From contig CAYSJU010000024.1 of assembly GCA_964431495.1 (NCBI GenBank), positions 1-31,019 on the forward strand: a DNA stretch of 31,019 bases. The letters are read 5' to 3'. The position numbers were made by a program, and so were the translations under genes. Shown here piece by piece: positions 1 to 7,455 of this stretch. The stretch's first letter is position 1; every line of letters starts with the position of its first letter. This DNA comes from CAYSJU01 sp964431495 (GTDB lineage Bacteria; Omnitrophota; Gorgyraeia; Tantalellales; Tantalellaceae). The notes under the pieces are model-generated. The model had not been told where the DNA came from. It was given only the letters and a program-made list of their open reading frames with translations, and searched no databases.

Positions 1-1526
1 TTCTGCCATTCGCCCATGCTGAGTTCTTCCCCTTTCTCGAACATCTTGCCGAGTATAGTTTCATAGCCGTCAGACAGGTACGTTATGACATCGTCCGCGC
101 CCGAATGCCGGGCAGCTGCCCGGATCTTCTCATTGTCATCCGGTGGGATGTTAACGTCCCCGAACCAGATATTTTCCCTGGCCGTTGTGTTGTATTTCGC
201 GTAATCCTGAAAAACAGCGCTGATCTCCCGCCGCCATTCCGCCGTATTGAGATCCCGCAGATCGATCCCGTCCACGGAGATCCTCCCGGATAACGGGTCA
301 TACAAACGGCACAATAATTTGATCAGGGTGGTTTTTCCGGCCCCGTTCTCTCCCACCAGGGCTATATGCTCTCCCGGACGAACCGTCATGGTAATATCCC
401 TGAGCACATCCCTGTCGCTCATGGGATATCTAAAACTTAAACGGTCGAATACGATACCTTCCCGCATGGCCCGGGGCATGGGCCGCGGATGCTCCGGTTC
501 AGCGACCTTCTGTTCCAGGTCGAGGAAATCATAAAAATTGGAAAGAAAAAGGTTGTCCTCATAAAGGCCGGTCAGGCTTGTCAGTATATTTCGGAAACTA
601 TTCTGCGCGCGCTGAAAGGCCTGATAATACATGACCATGCTGCCCAGAGATATCGCTCCCTGCACGGTCCGGCAGGCGATGAACGCGTATGACCCGAAAA
701 CCGCGAGAGTCGCCGCGGCCTGGGTCATGAGCTCCGCTGCGGAACGTCTGACCGCGATCCCCAGTTTTTCCCCGCGCAGCTGCCGGCGAAGTGTGCCGGA
801 CCTGTCCTTGAACAGCGGACCAAGTTCGAACAGGCGCAGTTCTTTGGCGTGCGTTTTTCCGGTAAGGAGCCGGTTCAGATAACTGACCTGCCGTTCCGTC
901 AATGTGCGTTCGCGCCGCCAGCGGTACATCTTATTCGAATACTTCAAACGCACGAGGATGCCGGGGATGACAGCGACGAACAGTATGGCCGTGATGCTCC
1001 AGTGGAACGAAAAAAGCAAACCAATCATAACGAACATGGTTATCCCGCTCTGCGCTACCTTCATGAGATCGCTCACGATACGGCCGGGCCGGTATGGAGC
1101 TTCCTGCTGCGCACGGTGGAGCGTATCATAGTACTGCGGATTCTCGTAATACTCCAGATCCACTTCTATGGATTTGGAATGGAGAACATCGTGGACATGG
1201 TCGGCTATCGCCTGCGACTGGGCCTCATTTACTATGCCTGATACGGACCGGCACGCGACTTCCAGCAGCGCGACTATCGCGGTAAGGCCTATCAGCAGCA
1301 CCACACGCCTGAAAACATTGATCCCGCCTCCGGCTGCCGCTCCCTCGGTCACAGCGTCTATCACTAATTTTGTCAGGTACAATAACCCTAACGGCAGGAT
1401 GCTTTGGATCAAAATAAGGGCCATGCCGGCAACCGTCCAGCCCCGGGCGCTTTTCCAGACAAGGGCCAACGGCCTGTCAAGACGTAAAATATGCCGCAGT
1501 TTTGACTTCAATGACACTGTTATCAT
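1..1526 (-). CDS. ABC transporter, fused permease-ATPase, probable peptide exporter (3' truncated by window)
   Basis: The minus-strand frame is open from an ATG at 1526 to the window edge, about 508 residues. The N-terminal half is hydrophobic, with membrane segments such as the one near residues 25-45, typical of an exporter permease. The C-terminal half is a nucleotide-binding domain with Walker A GENGAGKTT near residue 391. The frame runs out just after a signature-like GEELSMGEW, so Walker B lies outside the window. Its ATG overlaps the TGA of the upstream radical SAM gene (ATGA), which indicates translational coupling and puts it in the peptide operon. No N-terminal C39 peptidase domain is seen, so leader removal would need another enzyme, perhaps the S26-like protein of the same operon. 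Likely role: export of the modified peptide. The family call is firm; the substrate is inferred from context. Confidence 0.9.
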   Translation of the reverse strand, partial: MITVSLKSKLRHILRLDRPLALVWKSARGWTVAGMALILIQSILPLGLLYLTKLVIDAVTEGAAAGGGINVFRRVVLLIGLTAIVALLEVACRSVSGIVNEAQSQAIADHVHDVLHSKSIEVDLEYYENPQYYDTLHRAQQEAPYRPGRIVSDLMKVAQSGITMFVMIGLLFSFHWSITAILFVAVIPGILVRLKYSNKMYRWRRERTLTERQVSYLNRLLTGKTHAKELRLFELGPLFKDRSGTLRRQLRGEKLGIAVRRSAAELMTQAAATLAVFGSYAFIACRTVQGAISLGSMVMYYQAFQRAQNSFRNILTSLTGLYEDNLFLSNFYDFLDLEQKVAEPEHPRPMPRAMREGIVFDRLSFRYPMSDRDVLRDITMTVRPGEHIALVGENGAGKTTLIKLLCRLYDPLSGRISVDGIDLRDLNTAEWRREISAVFQDYAKYNTTARENIWFGDVNIPPDDNEKIRAAARHSGADDVITYLSDGYETILGKMFEKGEELSMGEWQ

Positions 1527-2650
1527 ACGGGCCCCCTGGCTCCCGTCAGCGACTCTGCCCTGGCATGGGCGACCTCGCAGAAAAAATCCACCGGCTCGTC
1601 GAGCTTCCCGTTTTCAAGATAACTATGTGCCGGGCACCATAAACACAGATTTATTATCGGGCATTTGTGGCATTTCTCCAGAAATTCTTTCCTGTTTGAC
1701 CTCATATCACGTACGTGGGGCACAAAATTATTCCAGGCGTCGGCAAGAGTCCCTTTTTTCAGGTCATAAATACAGTCCGGATGCCAGAGCGAAGAACAGA
1801 GTCGAAAAAAACCGTCGTAACTTAAACTGAAGCTGCCATTACCCGTGCCGCAATGAAAAAGGTGGTTGCAATTAATGTGAGAAAATTCGGGAACAATAAG
1901 CTTGTCACAGCCTTTTTCCAGGGACTGGAAACGCTCAGGATCTGAGCGCTCAACAGCCACGATCTCTTCCGGTGAGAGCCGTTCTGATCTTATCTCTTCG
2001 TTTCTTCGCGGGTTGCCGTCAAACCTGAGATGTAAAAACGGGTCAAAGCGAAAATAGTCCTTGGTCCTCTCCCGGCAGAAACGGGCGATCTCCGTCATCT
2101 CATGAACATTGGAGCGCAGTGCCATGGCCTTAAAACGGACCTTGATCCCGTTCTCAATAAGGGCATCGAGCCCCCGCGTAAAGGCCCTGAAAGAGCCGGG
2201 CTTCCGGCTGACCCGCTCGTATGTTTCTTCTGTTGTACCGTAAACGCTTACTTCAATATCTCTTGGAGGGTATTTTTTAAAAAGCTCTATATGTTCCTTT
2301 GTAATCAGCGTCGCGTTCGTAAAAACCGACAACAGCAATCCCATTTTCTTAAGATAAACGTAGATATCAGAAAAATCTTCGCGCAAAAGTGGCTCTCCGC
2401 CGGTAATAAGGCACCATAATGCTCCGAGAGAAACGGCTTCATCGGCGATTGTTCTTATTTCGCCGAACGAGAGTTCCTTTGCTTTTGCCGTCTTATCCTG
2501 GGCCGGCAGGTTTATGTAGCAATGCCGGCAGTTGTTGTTGCACCGGGCAGTGACCTCCATGTCAAAGGAAAGAAGGGTCCTTTTCTTTTTTGTCTTCTCC
2601 CAGAGCCCGAAATCCTGAAAGGGAAAGGATCTTACAAACGGATCGTCCAT
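1523..2650 (-). CDS. Radical SAM/SPASM peptide-modifying enzyme (third of the operon)
   Basis: 375 residues. The radical SAM cluster motif CNNNCRHC gives Cys37, Cys41 and Cys44, followed by an ITGGEPLL segment for SAM binding. The C-terminal third is a Cys-rich SPASM domain with CHKCPIINLCLWCP and a late CEVAHA, expected to hold auxiliary iron-sulfur clusters. Enzymes of this type make thioether or carbon-carbon crosslinks, or epimerise residues, in ribosomal peptides. The ATG at 2650 is chosen because AGGAG lies upstream; an in-frame ATG at 2689 has no good ribosome site. It overlaps the upstream S26-like gene by 19 nt and the ABC gene by 4 nt. It resembles the enzyme at 3471-4676 in length and motif spacing, suggesting duplication. 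Unlike the other two radical SAM genes it has no adjacent precursor; the distant peptide at 23505 could be its substrate, but this is a guess. Confidence 0.93.
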   Translation of the reverse strand: MDDPFVRSFPFQDFGLWEKTKKKRTLLSFDMEVTARCNNNCRHCYINLPAQDKTAKAKELSFGEIRTIADEAVSLGALWCLITGGEPLLREDFSDIYVYLKKMGLLLSVFTNATLITKEHIELFKKYPPRDIEVSVYGTTEETYERVSRKPGSFRAFTRGLDALIENGIKVRFKAMALRSNVHEMTEIARFCRERTKDYFRFDPFLHLRFDGNPRRNEEIRSERLSPEEIVAVERSDPERFQSLEKGCDKLIVPEFSHINCNHLFHCGTGNGSFSLSYDGFFRLCSSLWHPDCIYDLKKGTLADAWNNFVPHVRDMRSNRKEFLEKCHKCPIINLCLWCPAHSYLENGKLDEPVDFFCEVAHARAESLTGARGPV

Positions 2651-3162
2651 AACAAAAATCTCCTGACGAAAAAGGGGACTACTCTCCATCCCCGAAATAG
2701 TAAAGGCAGGAGGTTTCTCCTGCTCAGAAAAGCTATCAGGAACCGTTCCAGCCCCCGGCCAAAGCGTATATGCCTGCCATCCCTCTCTACTTTTACCAAG
2801 CGCCCGAGGATATTCTTCTCCGCGATCGGGCTGTCCACTTGCCAGGTGTTGTCCCCTTTTATATTGTAATACCCCGCGTATTTACCTGTGATCCTATGAA
2901 TGACAAGTTTTCCCGTCTTCGGCCTTACAAAAGCGACTATATCACCAAAGTAAGGCGGTATGTCAAACAGTGGAGATAACGTGATCACATCACCGTCCTT
3001 GACGAACGGAGACATGCTGAAACCTGTTGCCTTGAACCGGAATACAGCCCCTCTTTCAAGCGTGGCGCGTATGAGAGAAAGAAGGGCGGGTATAGAAAAC
3101 ACCCATCCCTCTTTCTCTTCGCTGAAAGAAACCGGTTTATTCTCCGGAACTTGAAGCTTCAA
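2632..3162 (-). CDS. S24/S26 signal-peptidase-like protein (SipW/ER type)
   Basis: 176 residues from a TTG start, preceded by a strong GGGGGA ribosome site. A nucleophile motif GFSMSP (Ser49), a segment GDIVAFV, an HRI motif (His89) and a GDN motif (residues 103-105) follow in the order seen in signal peptidase I. A His at the general-base position is typical of the archaeal/ER and SipW-like branch; the nearby Lys85 is an alternative base. No N-terminal membrane anchor is evident; the basic hydrophobic C-terminus (about 145-176) may associate with the membrane. It overlaps the PqqD-like gene by 26 nt and the next radical SAM gene by 19 nt, so it is firmly within the operon. The ABC exporter has no protease domain, so this protein is the best candidate for cleaving the leader peptides. 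That role is inferred from context. Confidence 0.85.
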   Translation of the reverse strand: MKLQVPENKPVSFSEEKEGWVFSIPALLSLIRATLERGAVFRFKATGFSMSPFVKDGDVITLSPLFDIPPYFGDIVAFVRPKTGKLVIHRITGKYAGYYNIKGDNTWQVDSPIAEKNILGRLVKVERDGRHIRFGRGLERFLIAFLSRRNLLPLLFRGWRVVPFFVRRFLLWTIRL

Positions 3163-3454
3163 CCAGTATCCCCCTTTTCAGTGTTTCTTTTGTAAATCCT
3201 ATCACATCTGTTGCAATCCCCCCGGAAGGATCGTCAAATTCCTTCTCCAGTTCATCTATAACGTCCTGTAGCTTTTTTTTGCCGTCAAGACGGTCCCATA
3301 TAGATTTGCCGGTCTCGTTCAGGGTAAAAAGCGCGTTCTCTATATCCCCTACTCCTGAAGTCAAGGGCACGATGATGGGTTCCCCTTCTATCTCCCGGAA
3401 AACAACATCCGCAGACGGTTTATAAACAGCGGTAAGGTCTATCTTTGTCTCCAT
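3137..3454 (-). CDS. PqqD-family peptide recognition protein (RRE)
   Basis: 105 residues with the PqqD fold pattern: an N-terminal beta-rich part (VVFREIEGEPIIVPL), the segment LFTLNETGKSIWDRLDG, then helices ending in a leucine-rich tail. In PQQ and other RiPP pathways such proteins bind the leader peptide and present it to a radical SAM enzyme. The ATG at 3454 follows AGGAGG at normal spacing and lies 16 nt after the upstream radical SAM stop. It is the only free-standing recognition domain in the operon, so it may serve all three SPASM enzymes and all three precursors. A transcription-factor role is unlikely. The family call rests on the ETGKSIWDRLDG-type signature and on position. Confidence 0.9.
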   Translation of the reverse strand: METKIDLTAVYKPSADVVFREIEGEPIIVPLTSGVGDIENALFTLNETGKSIWDRLDGKKKLQDVIDELEKEFDDPSGGIATDVIGFTKETLKRGILVEASSSGE

Positions 3455-3470
3455 AACAGCATCCTCCTTG

Positions 3471-4676
3471 TTATTTGTAAGTTGAACTTTCGCTTAGATC
3501 CTCCGTGAATTTACTGATCCTCTCCCGCCAGTTCTTTACTTCCCAGGCCGCTTCATTTTCTTCAATCAGGCCGAGGTATCTGGCCTGGGCGTGGGCAATT
3601 TCGCAAAGGTATTCCACCGGTTTATCCAGCACACCGTGTTCCATCCACGACTTTGCCGGACACTGCTCGCACAGCCCTTTTAAGAAACATTTGGCGCAAC
3701 GTTTCAGGTAATCGGGGTTTTCTGCCTTTATCTCTCTCATGCGGGGAAAGACGTTCTCCAGGGCGTCTTTTAGCGATCCCTTCCTGAGGTCATACGCCGC
3801 ATCCGGGCATTTAAACGGCAGACAAGGATAAAAATAACCGTAAGCGTCCACACAGCCGCCTCCGCGCCCCGACCCGCAGGAAAAAAGTATGTCGCCCGGG
3901 GGGCGCGTGAACTTAGAACAGAATTCTTTCATTCCCTTAATATAACGTTCTCTGTCCCGGGTGAGTACATCTAATCCTTCTTTTGATGAGAGCCTCATAG
4001 CATTGATCTGCCGGTTCTTCTCCTTGGAATCACGCCGGTATCGAAAGTCAAAGAACATCGAATATGACGGCAGTTTGTCCATCCAGGGGATAGTGGCTCC
4101 CCATGCCTCAAATTCCTCCATTTCCCTCTTGTTGGGCGGCAGGAGGGCGCCTTTAACCACGAAGGGCACCTTTTTTTCAAAAAGCAGGTTTATGCCCCGC
4201 CAGGCTGCTTTAAAAGAACCGGGGATCTGCGACACGGCTTCATACGATCCCTTTTTCATCCCGTATACCGTGATCTCTATCCGTTCCAGCGGAGGTATCC
4301 GGGCGAAAAGTTCCGCCAGGCGCGGTGTGATCAATCGGGCGTTGGTGAAAAGCAGAACTTTTAAGCCGAGCTTCCTCGCGAAGACATAAAGTTCTTCAAT
4401 ATCTTCCCGCAGGAGCGGCTCTCCTCCGGTAAATCTTACGGTCATAGCGCCAAGAACAGCTGCTTCTTCAAGAAGTTTTTTTATCTCTCCGGTAGACAGC
4501 TCCCTTTGTTTCGCCAAAAGGTCATCCTGTGGCAGGTTTATGCAGCAGTGGATGCAGTTGTTGTTGCAGCGTTCGGTCAGTTCGATGTCCAGCCTGGCTA
4601 AAACAGGCCGTCTGTTTTTCCATAAAACAGTCCTGTCTATGGTCGTTTCTGTAAAATAAGATCTGTTTTCCATCAT
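3471..4676 (-). CDS. Radical SAM/SPASM peptide-modifying enzyme (second of the operon)
   Basis: 401 residues. CNNNCIHC gives the cluster cysteines 37, 41 and 44; FTGGEPLL follows; the C-terminal SPASM region includes CGSGRGGGC, a CAKCFLKGLCEQCP segment and a late CEIAHA. These features indicate a [4Fe-4S] radical SAM domain plus auxiliary clusters, as in RiPP maturases. Two adjacent ATG codons (4676 and 4673) could start it; the ribosome site is weak. It lies 104 nt downstream of precursor B, separated by a hairpin with a downstream T-run, a layout that would give less enzyme than peptide. The C-terminal tail after residue 370 is acidic and longer than in the related enzyme at 1523-2650. The exact bond formed cannot be read from the sequence. 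Confidence 0.93.
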   Translation of the reverse strand: MMENRSYFTETTIDRTVLWKNRRPVLARLDIELTERCNNNCIHCCINLPQDDLLAKQRELSTGEIKKLLEEAAVLGAMTVRFTGGEPLLREDIEELYVFARKLGLKVLLFTNARLITPRLAELFARIPPLERIEITVYGMKKGSYEAVSQIPGSFKAAWRGINLLFEKKVPFVVKGALLPPNKREMEEFEAWGATIPWMDKLPSYSMFFDFRYRRDSKEKNRQINAMRLSSKEGLDVLTRDRERYIKGMKEFCSKFTRPPGDILFSCGSGRGGGCVDAYGYFYPCLPFKCPDAAYDLRKGSLKDALENVFPRMREIKAENPDYLKRCAKCFLKGLCEQCPAKSWMEHGVLDKPVEYLCEIAHAQARYLGLIEENEAAWEVKNWRERISKFTEDLSESSTYK

Positions 4677-4704
4677 TACCGGTGTGTGTCACTGCCATTG
4701 TTTC

Positions 4705-4746
4705 AAAAAACAGGAAATCCCGCAGGTATTGTCTATAGCCCTGCGG
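4705..4746 (-). terminator. Attenuator-type hairpin between precursor B and its downstream enzyme
   Basis: Arms 4720-4726 and 4740-4746 pair perfectly (CCGCAGG/CCTGCGG) around a 13-nt loop. Read on the minus strand the stem is followed, after GATTTCCTG, by a run of six Ts (4705-4710). It lies in the 104-nt gap between the precursor stop and the next radical SAM start. The gap between stem and T-run makes it a weak terminator, consistent with partial read-through into the enzyme genes. Confidence 0.55.
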
Positions 4747-4780
4747 ACCCCATGACTATTATAATTATCCTAAAGACCTA

Positions 4781-4957
4781 TTATGATGCGCCTATAAGAA
4801 AACACGGTCCGCAACCCACATTAGTACACCCGCTATCAACTCCGGTGGGCAATACAGGCGGATTGTCTGCTGTCTTACAGTTATCGAGAACGGTCTCCTC
4901 GGACTTAGTTCTTGTCAACACGATCACCTCCGGCTTCCTCCATTTTTTCTTAGACAT
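4781..4957 (-). CDS. RiPP precursor peptide B (58 aa)
   Basis: 58 residues. ATG at 4957 follows GGGGGA at good spacing. The N-terminal leader contains W6, K8-P9, R16, E20-E21 and VL at 23-24, then Cys27-Lys28. The C-terminal core has Cys44, Cys49 and Cys52 and ends PCFLIGAS. The same leader positions and the same Cys-hydrophobic-x-hydrophobic-small-Ala-Ser ending recur in the precursors at 7120 and 23505. It lies between two radical SAM/SPASM genes on the same strand. The cysteines are candidates for thioether crosslinks and the terminal Ser58 for phosphorylation by the HprK-like domain. It is not a signal peptide or a toxin-antitoxin component: no hydrophobic stretch exists outside the C-terminal eight residues. 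No named RiPP class can be assigned with confidence. Confidence 0.85.
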   Translation of the reverse strand: MSKKKWRKPEVIVLTRTKSEETVLDNCKTADNPPVLPTGVDSGCTNVGCGPCFLIGAS

Positions 4958-5048
4958 ACGGTCCCCCTTTTCTTTGTTTTCGATACCGATAATATTATTT
5001 GAACACATGATAACTGCATTACGGACTGCGGATACATAAAATATGTCT

Positions 5049-7070
5049 TTATAACACGGCTGCTCCCTTTTTTGCCTCTTCTGAATAACCGCGTACATTA
5101 ATATCCCGGACAGTGTTTTCCATGAGTGCGACCACTCCGCCGCTCCTGTCAAATTTAAGCACATGGCAGGGAATCTCGCGGGCGATGCTTTCCACCAGTT
5201 TCAGCGTGTTGTTCCACCAGTCCGCGGTCTCAAAAGGCTTTATCACACATGCCAGCAGCTTCCTGTTGATCTCTTGCCTGTCGGCGAGCGGGATGAGCCT
5301 GTTCTCCGAAGCCTGCTCCAGGAACATTATCGCCCTTAACGGCGCTGAGTCCGCCGATACGTCCGGCACATCCCCGTGGCTCCACGTCCCGTGTATCCTG
5401 AAACCCCCGGGCCACCTCCTCACGACCATCCTGTCGTCACAGAGTATGTCTGCTTTATCCTTCAGCATCGTCACCATGGTGGACTTTCCCGTCTCCGAGT
5501 GGCCCACAAAAAGCAGTCCAGTGCCTTCCATGACCACACCGCCGGAATGCAGATAACATCCGTTCCTGTCGGCAAGAAGGCGCGCTAAAACGATCTGATC
5601 CGTGGGTAAAAGAGTAAGTGAGTGGCGGTCCCCTTTGCGGAATGATTTTCCCCGCGCGGCATCATTGTATACTCTGGCCCTTGTGTGGTCGTGGTTAAAG
5701 ACAACTACCCTGTGTATGTTCTTATCCCCCCGCTCAGGAAAGATACCCGTGTATATCCAGGAATCGCCCTTCTTGTAGATCGCCCACGGCGGCTTTCGGT
5801 AGACCTCTTTCCCCAGGTCTCTGCCATTAAGGTCAGGGAGTGAAAAATGATGCCTGATGCTGATCGTATCCTCTCCCGGTCCTGCCACCTCAAACAGCTT
5901 GAACTTGGGATGGAAAGTGTTGTCTCTTATCGGCAGATCAGAATCAACCTGGATCGTGATCTCCGCGCATTTATAATAGCGGCGGTGGCTCTTCTGCCAG
6001 TTCTCTTTGAATTTCCTCTTTTCCCCGGCGATATCACACAGATAATCCACCCTGGCAGAGAACCTCCCGTGTTCCAGATAGGCATAGACAGGACACCAAC
6101 CGCAGTCTTTCCTTGATTCGCATGAACCGCAGTTTTCCAGGTATTCTTTACCCCCGCGGACCTTATCCGCCAGAGATGGAATGAACCGTTCCCAGCATTC
6201 CTCAAAGCTCCCCTTCCTCAGGTCGTAGAGCATGGCGGGGTCCTTAATAAAACCGCAGAAACCCATCTGTCCGTACGGATCTACATGAAAATCGCGTCTT
6301 ATCTCTATGCATGACGCGAAAAGCCGGTCGTCACCTTTCAGGTGGCAATACTTATTTGTATGTTCCTTTTCAAAATTCTCTTCATAAACGAGATCTGGCT
6401 GGATAAGCTCGATCACATCCGCAGGATCGAGCCTCTGGCGCGCGATCTCGCGGTTTATCTCCGGGTCGCCGCTGCAGGAAAGATATAACCACGGCGCCCC
6501 TACTCTCCAGTGGCGACTAAGCGATCCCGCGAGCCGGACCATATCGTCAAACTGGTGGTAATTATCGCGCATGGTAATAAGCTGAACAGTAAAACCCGCA
6601 CCCGCCTCTTTAAGATAAGAAAAACCTCTCATGGCGGCTTCGAACGAACCCGGGGTCCTGGTTATGTGGTCGTGCACATCGGCCGTGGCCCCGTAAAGCG
6701 CGACCAGTTTAGAACCTTTTCGCTTCATGAGCCGCGCGATCTCCGGGGTGATCAGCGCGCCGTTGGTATTGAGAGTATAAGACGCTGCCTTACCGGTGAT
6801 GTAGTCAAATATCTCCGGAAAATCCGCCCTCAGCATGGGTTCACCGCCGGATATTGACCACCTGCGGCAACCCATTTTTCTGGCGTCATCCACTATCTTC
6901 TTTATTTCCTCTAAGGTAAGCTCTTTTTCTTTTTCAGGGGCTGACGGGGGGATCCGCAGCCAGCAGTGACGGCAGTTGTTGTTGCAGCGGTAGGTGAGAT
7001 CGATACGCCCTTCTAAGGGAACGCGGGGTAAATTATTTATTTTTGTTTTTCCCAGATACTCTTGTGCCAT
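5049..7070 (-). CDS. Radical SAM/SPASM enzyme fused to an HPr-kinase-like ATPase domain
   Basis: 673 residues. Domain 1 (about 20-250) is radical SAM with CNNNCRHC at Cys29, Cys33, Cys36 and an ISGGEPML segment. Domain 2 (about 265-370) is SPASM with several Cys, including CGSCESRKDCGWCP. Domain 3 (about 375-500) resembles the N-terminal part of HprK-related kinases. Domain 4 has LHSGGVV, a P-loop GHSETGKST at about 523-531 and an ILCDDRMVV segment, as in HPr kinase/phosphorylase. HprK relatives in lasso-peptide clusters phosphorylate the C-terminal Ser of the precursor, and both precursors beside this gene end in Ala-Ser. Likely role: radical modification and phosphorylation of the same peptide by one polypeptide. 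The ATG at 7070 is preferred because AGAGG lies 8 nt upstream; an ATG at 7109 would start inside a hairpin. Domain calls are firm, the activity is inferred. Confidence 0.92.
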   Translation of the reverse strand: MAQEYLGKTKINNLPRVPLEGRIDLTYRCNNNCRHCWLRIPPSAPEKEKELTLEEIKKIVDDARKMGCRRWSISGGEPMLRADFPEIFDYITGKAASYTLNTNGALITPEIARLMKRKGSKLVALYGATADVHDHITRTPGSFEAAMRGFSYLKEAGAGFTVQLITMRDNYHQFDDMVRLAGSLSRHWRVGAPWLYLSCSGDPEINREIARQRLDPADVIELIQPDLVYEENFEKEHTNKYCHLKGDDRLFASCIEIRRDFHVDPYGQMGFCGFIKDPAMLYDLRKGSFEECWERFIPSLADKVRGGKEYLENCGSCESRKDCGWCPVYAYLEHGRFSARVDYLCDIAGEKRKFKENWQKSHRRYYKCAEITIQVDSDLPIRDNTFHPKFKLFEVAGPGEDTISIRHHFSLPDLNGRDLGKEVYRKPPWAIYKKGDSWIYTGIFPERGDKNIHRVVVFNHDHTRARVYNDAARGKSFRKGDRHSLTLLPTDQIVLARLLADRNGCYLHSGGVVMEGTGLLFVGHSETGKSTMVTMLKDKADILCDDRMVVRRWPGGFRIHGTWSHGDVPDVSADSAPLRAIMFLEQASENRLIPLADRQEINRKLLACVIKPFETADWWNNTLKLVESIAREIPCHVLKFDRSGGVVALMENTVRDINVRGYSEEAKKGAAVL

Positions 7071-7097
7071 ATTTATACCTCTATTGAAAAATGGGGT

Positions 7098-7118
7098 AAA
7101 TAGGGACATTTCCTATTT
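7098..7118 (-). repeat. AATAGGG-type inverted repeat between precursor A and the fusion enzyme
   Basis: Arms AAATAGG (7098-7104) and CCTATTT (7112-7118) pair around a 7-nt loop, immediately after the stop of precursor A. It belongs to the same repeat type as the elements at 15090-15159, 24811-24835 and 29036-29055. In RNA it would form a short hairpin between peptide and enzyme, similar in place to the hairpin after precursor B, so it may lower read-through. Confidence 0.6.
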
Positions 7119-7119
7119 T

Positions 7120-7299
7120 TTACGATGCGGCTATGCTAAAACACTCTGGATTACAGAAATGAGTCTCATGATCACAATTATCGTTTGTACCGTCGGGATC
7201 CACCGGCGCAGTATCACATTTACAGGCGGCTAATACCGACTCTTCCGCGTTTCTTCGCGCCATTACAATGAGAACCGGTTTCTCCCATGCCTTCTTCAT
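7120..7299 (-). CDS. RiPP precursor peptide A (59 aa)
   Basis: 59 residues from an ATG at 7299, with GGAGAG upstream. The leader has W5, K7-P8, R15, E19-E20, SVL and Cys26-Lys27, matching the precursors at 4781 and 23505 position for position. The core holds Cys28, Cys42, Cys49 and Cys53 and ends ECFSIAAS, so the CFx[IL]xAS ending of precursor B is kept although the middle of the core differs. It is the first gene of the operon, behind a plausible promoter at 7390-7419, and lies directly upstream of the SPASM-HprK fusion. The conserved ends with a variable middle fit a substrate with a recognition leader and a C-terminal tail that is itself recognised. The product structure is unknown. Confidence 0.85.
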   Translation of the reverse strand: MKKAWEKPVLIVMARRNAEESVLAACKCDTAPVDPDGTNDNCDHETHFCNPECFSIAAS

Positions 7300-7342
7300 T
7301 CCGCACTCTCCATATTTCCGGTGATGTTTATCCAGCCCTTTT

Positions 7343-7362
7343 GGGTTTGATAAATCGAACCC
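7343..7362. repeat. GGGTTTGAT palindromic repeat, copy 1
   Basis: The 20-bp sequence GGGTTTGATAAATCGAACCC is a near-perfect palindrome with one mismatch. It matches 14156-14175 in 19 of 20 positions, and similarity continues a few bases further (CCCTGCAA versus CCTTACAA). It lies in the presumed leader of the peptide operon transcript, between promoter and precursor A. Confidence 0.7.
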
Positions 7363-7389
7363 CTGCAAATTCCTTGGCTTTTATTTATT

Positions 7390-7419
7390 TTATCACAGGG
7401 GTTTTTATATGCAAGTCAA
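7390..7419 (-). promoter_or_regulatory. Candidate sigma-70-type promoter of the peptide operon
   Basis: On the minus strand TTGACT (7414-7419) and TGATAA (7390-7395) are separated by 18 nt, with TG just upstream of GATAA. Transcription would start near 7383 and give a leader of about 85 nt before precursor A, containing the palindrome at 7343-7362. No other promoter is evident before 4957. Confidence 0.5.
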
Positions 7420-7455
7420 TTGTGGAGGTAAAAGAACCCGGGGTTATCACCGTCA

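Noticed and set aside
1..1526. Several plus-strand frames of 60-220 codons
   Set aside because: They are antisense to the ABC transporter, whose minus-strand frame carries clear Walker A and signature-like motifs.
4958..5164. A longer version of precursor B (127 codons)
   Set aside because: The upstream part overlaps the SPASM-HprK gene and lacks a ribosome site; the ATG at 4957 has GGGGGA.
4781..7299. Assigning the precursors to SCIFF/ranthipeptides or sactipeptides
   Set aside because: The Cys pattern and leader do not match the six-Cys SCIFF form, and the bond type cannot be read from sequence.
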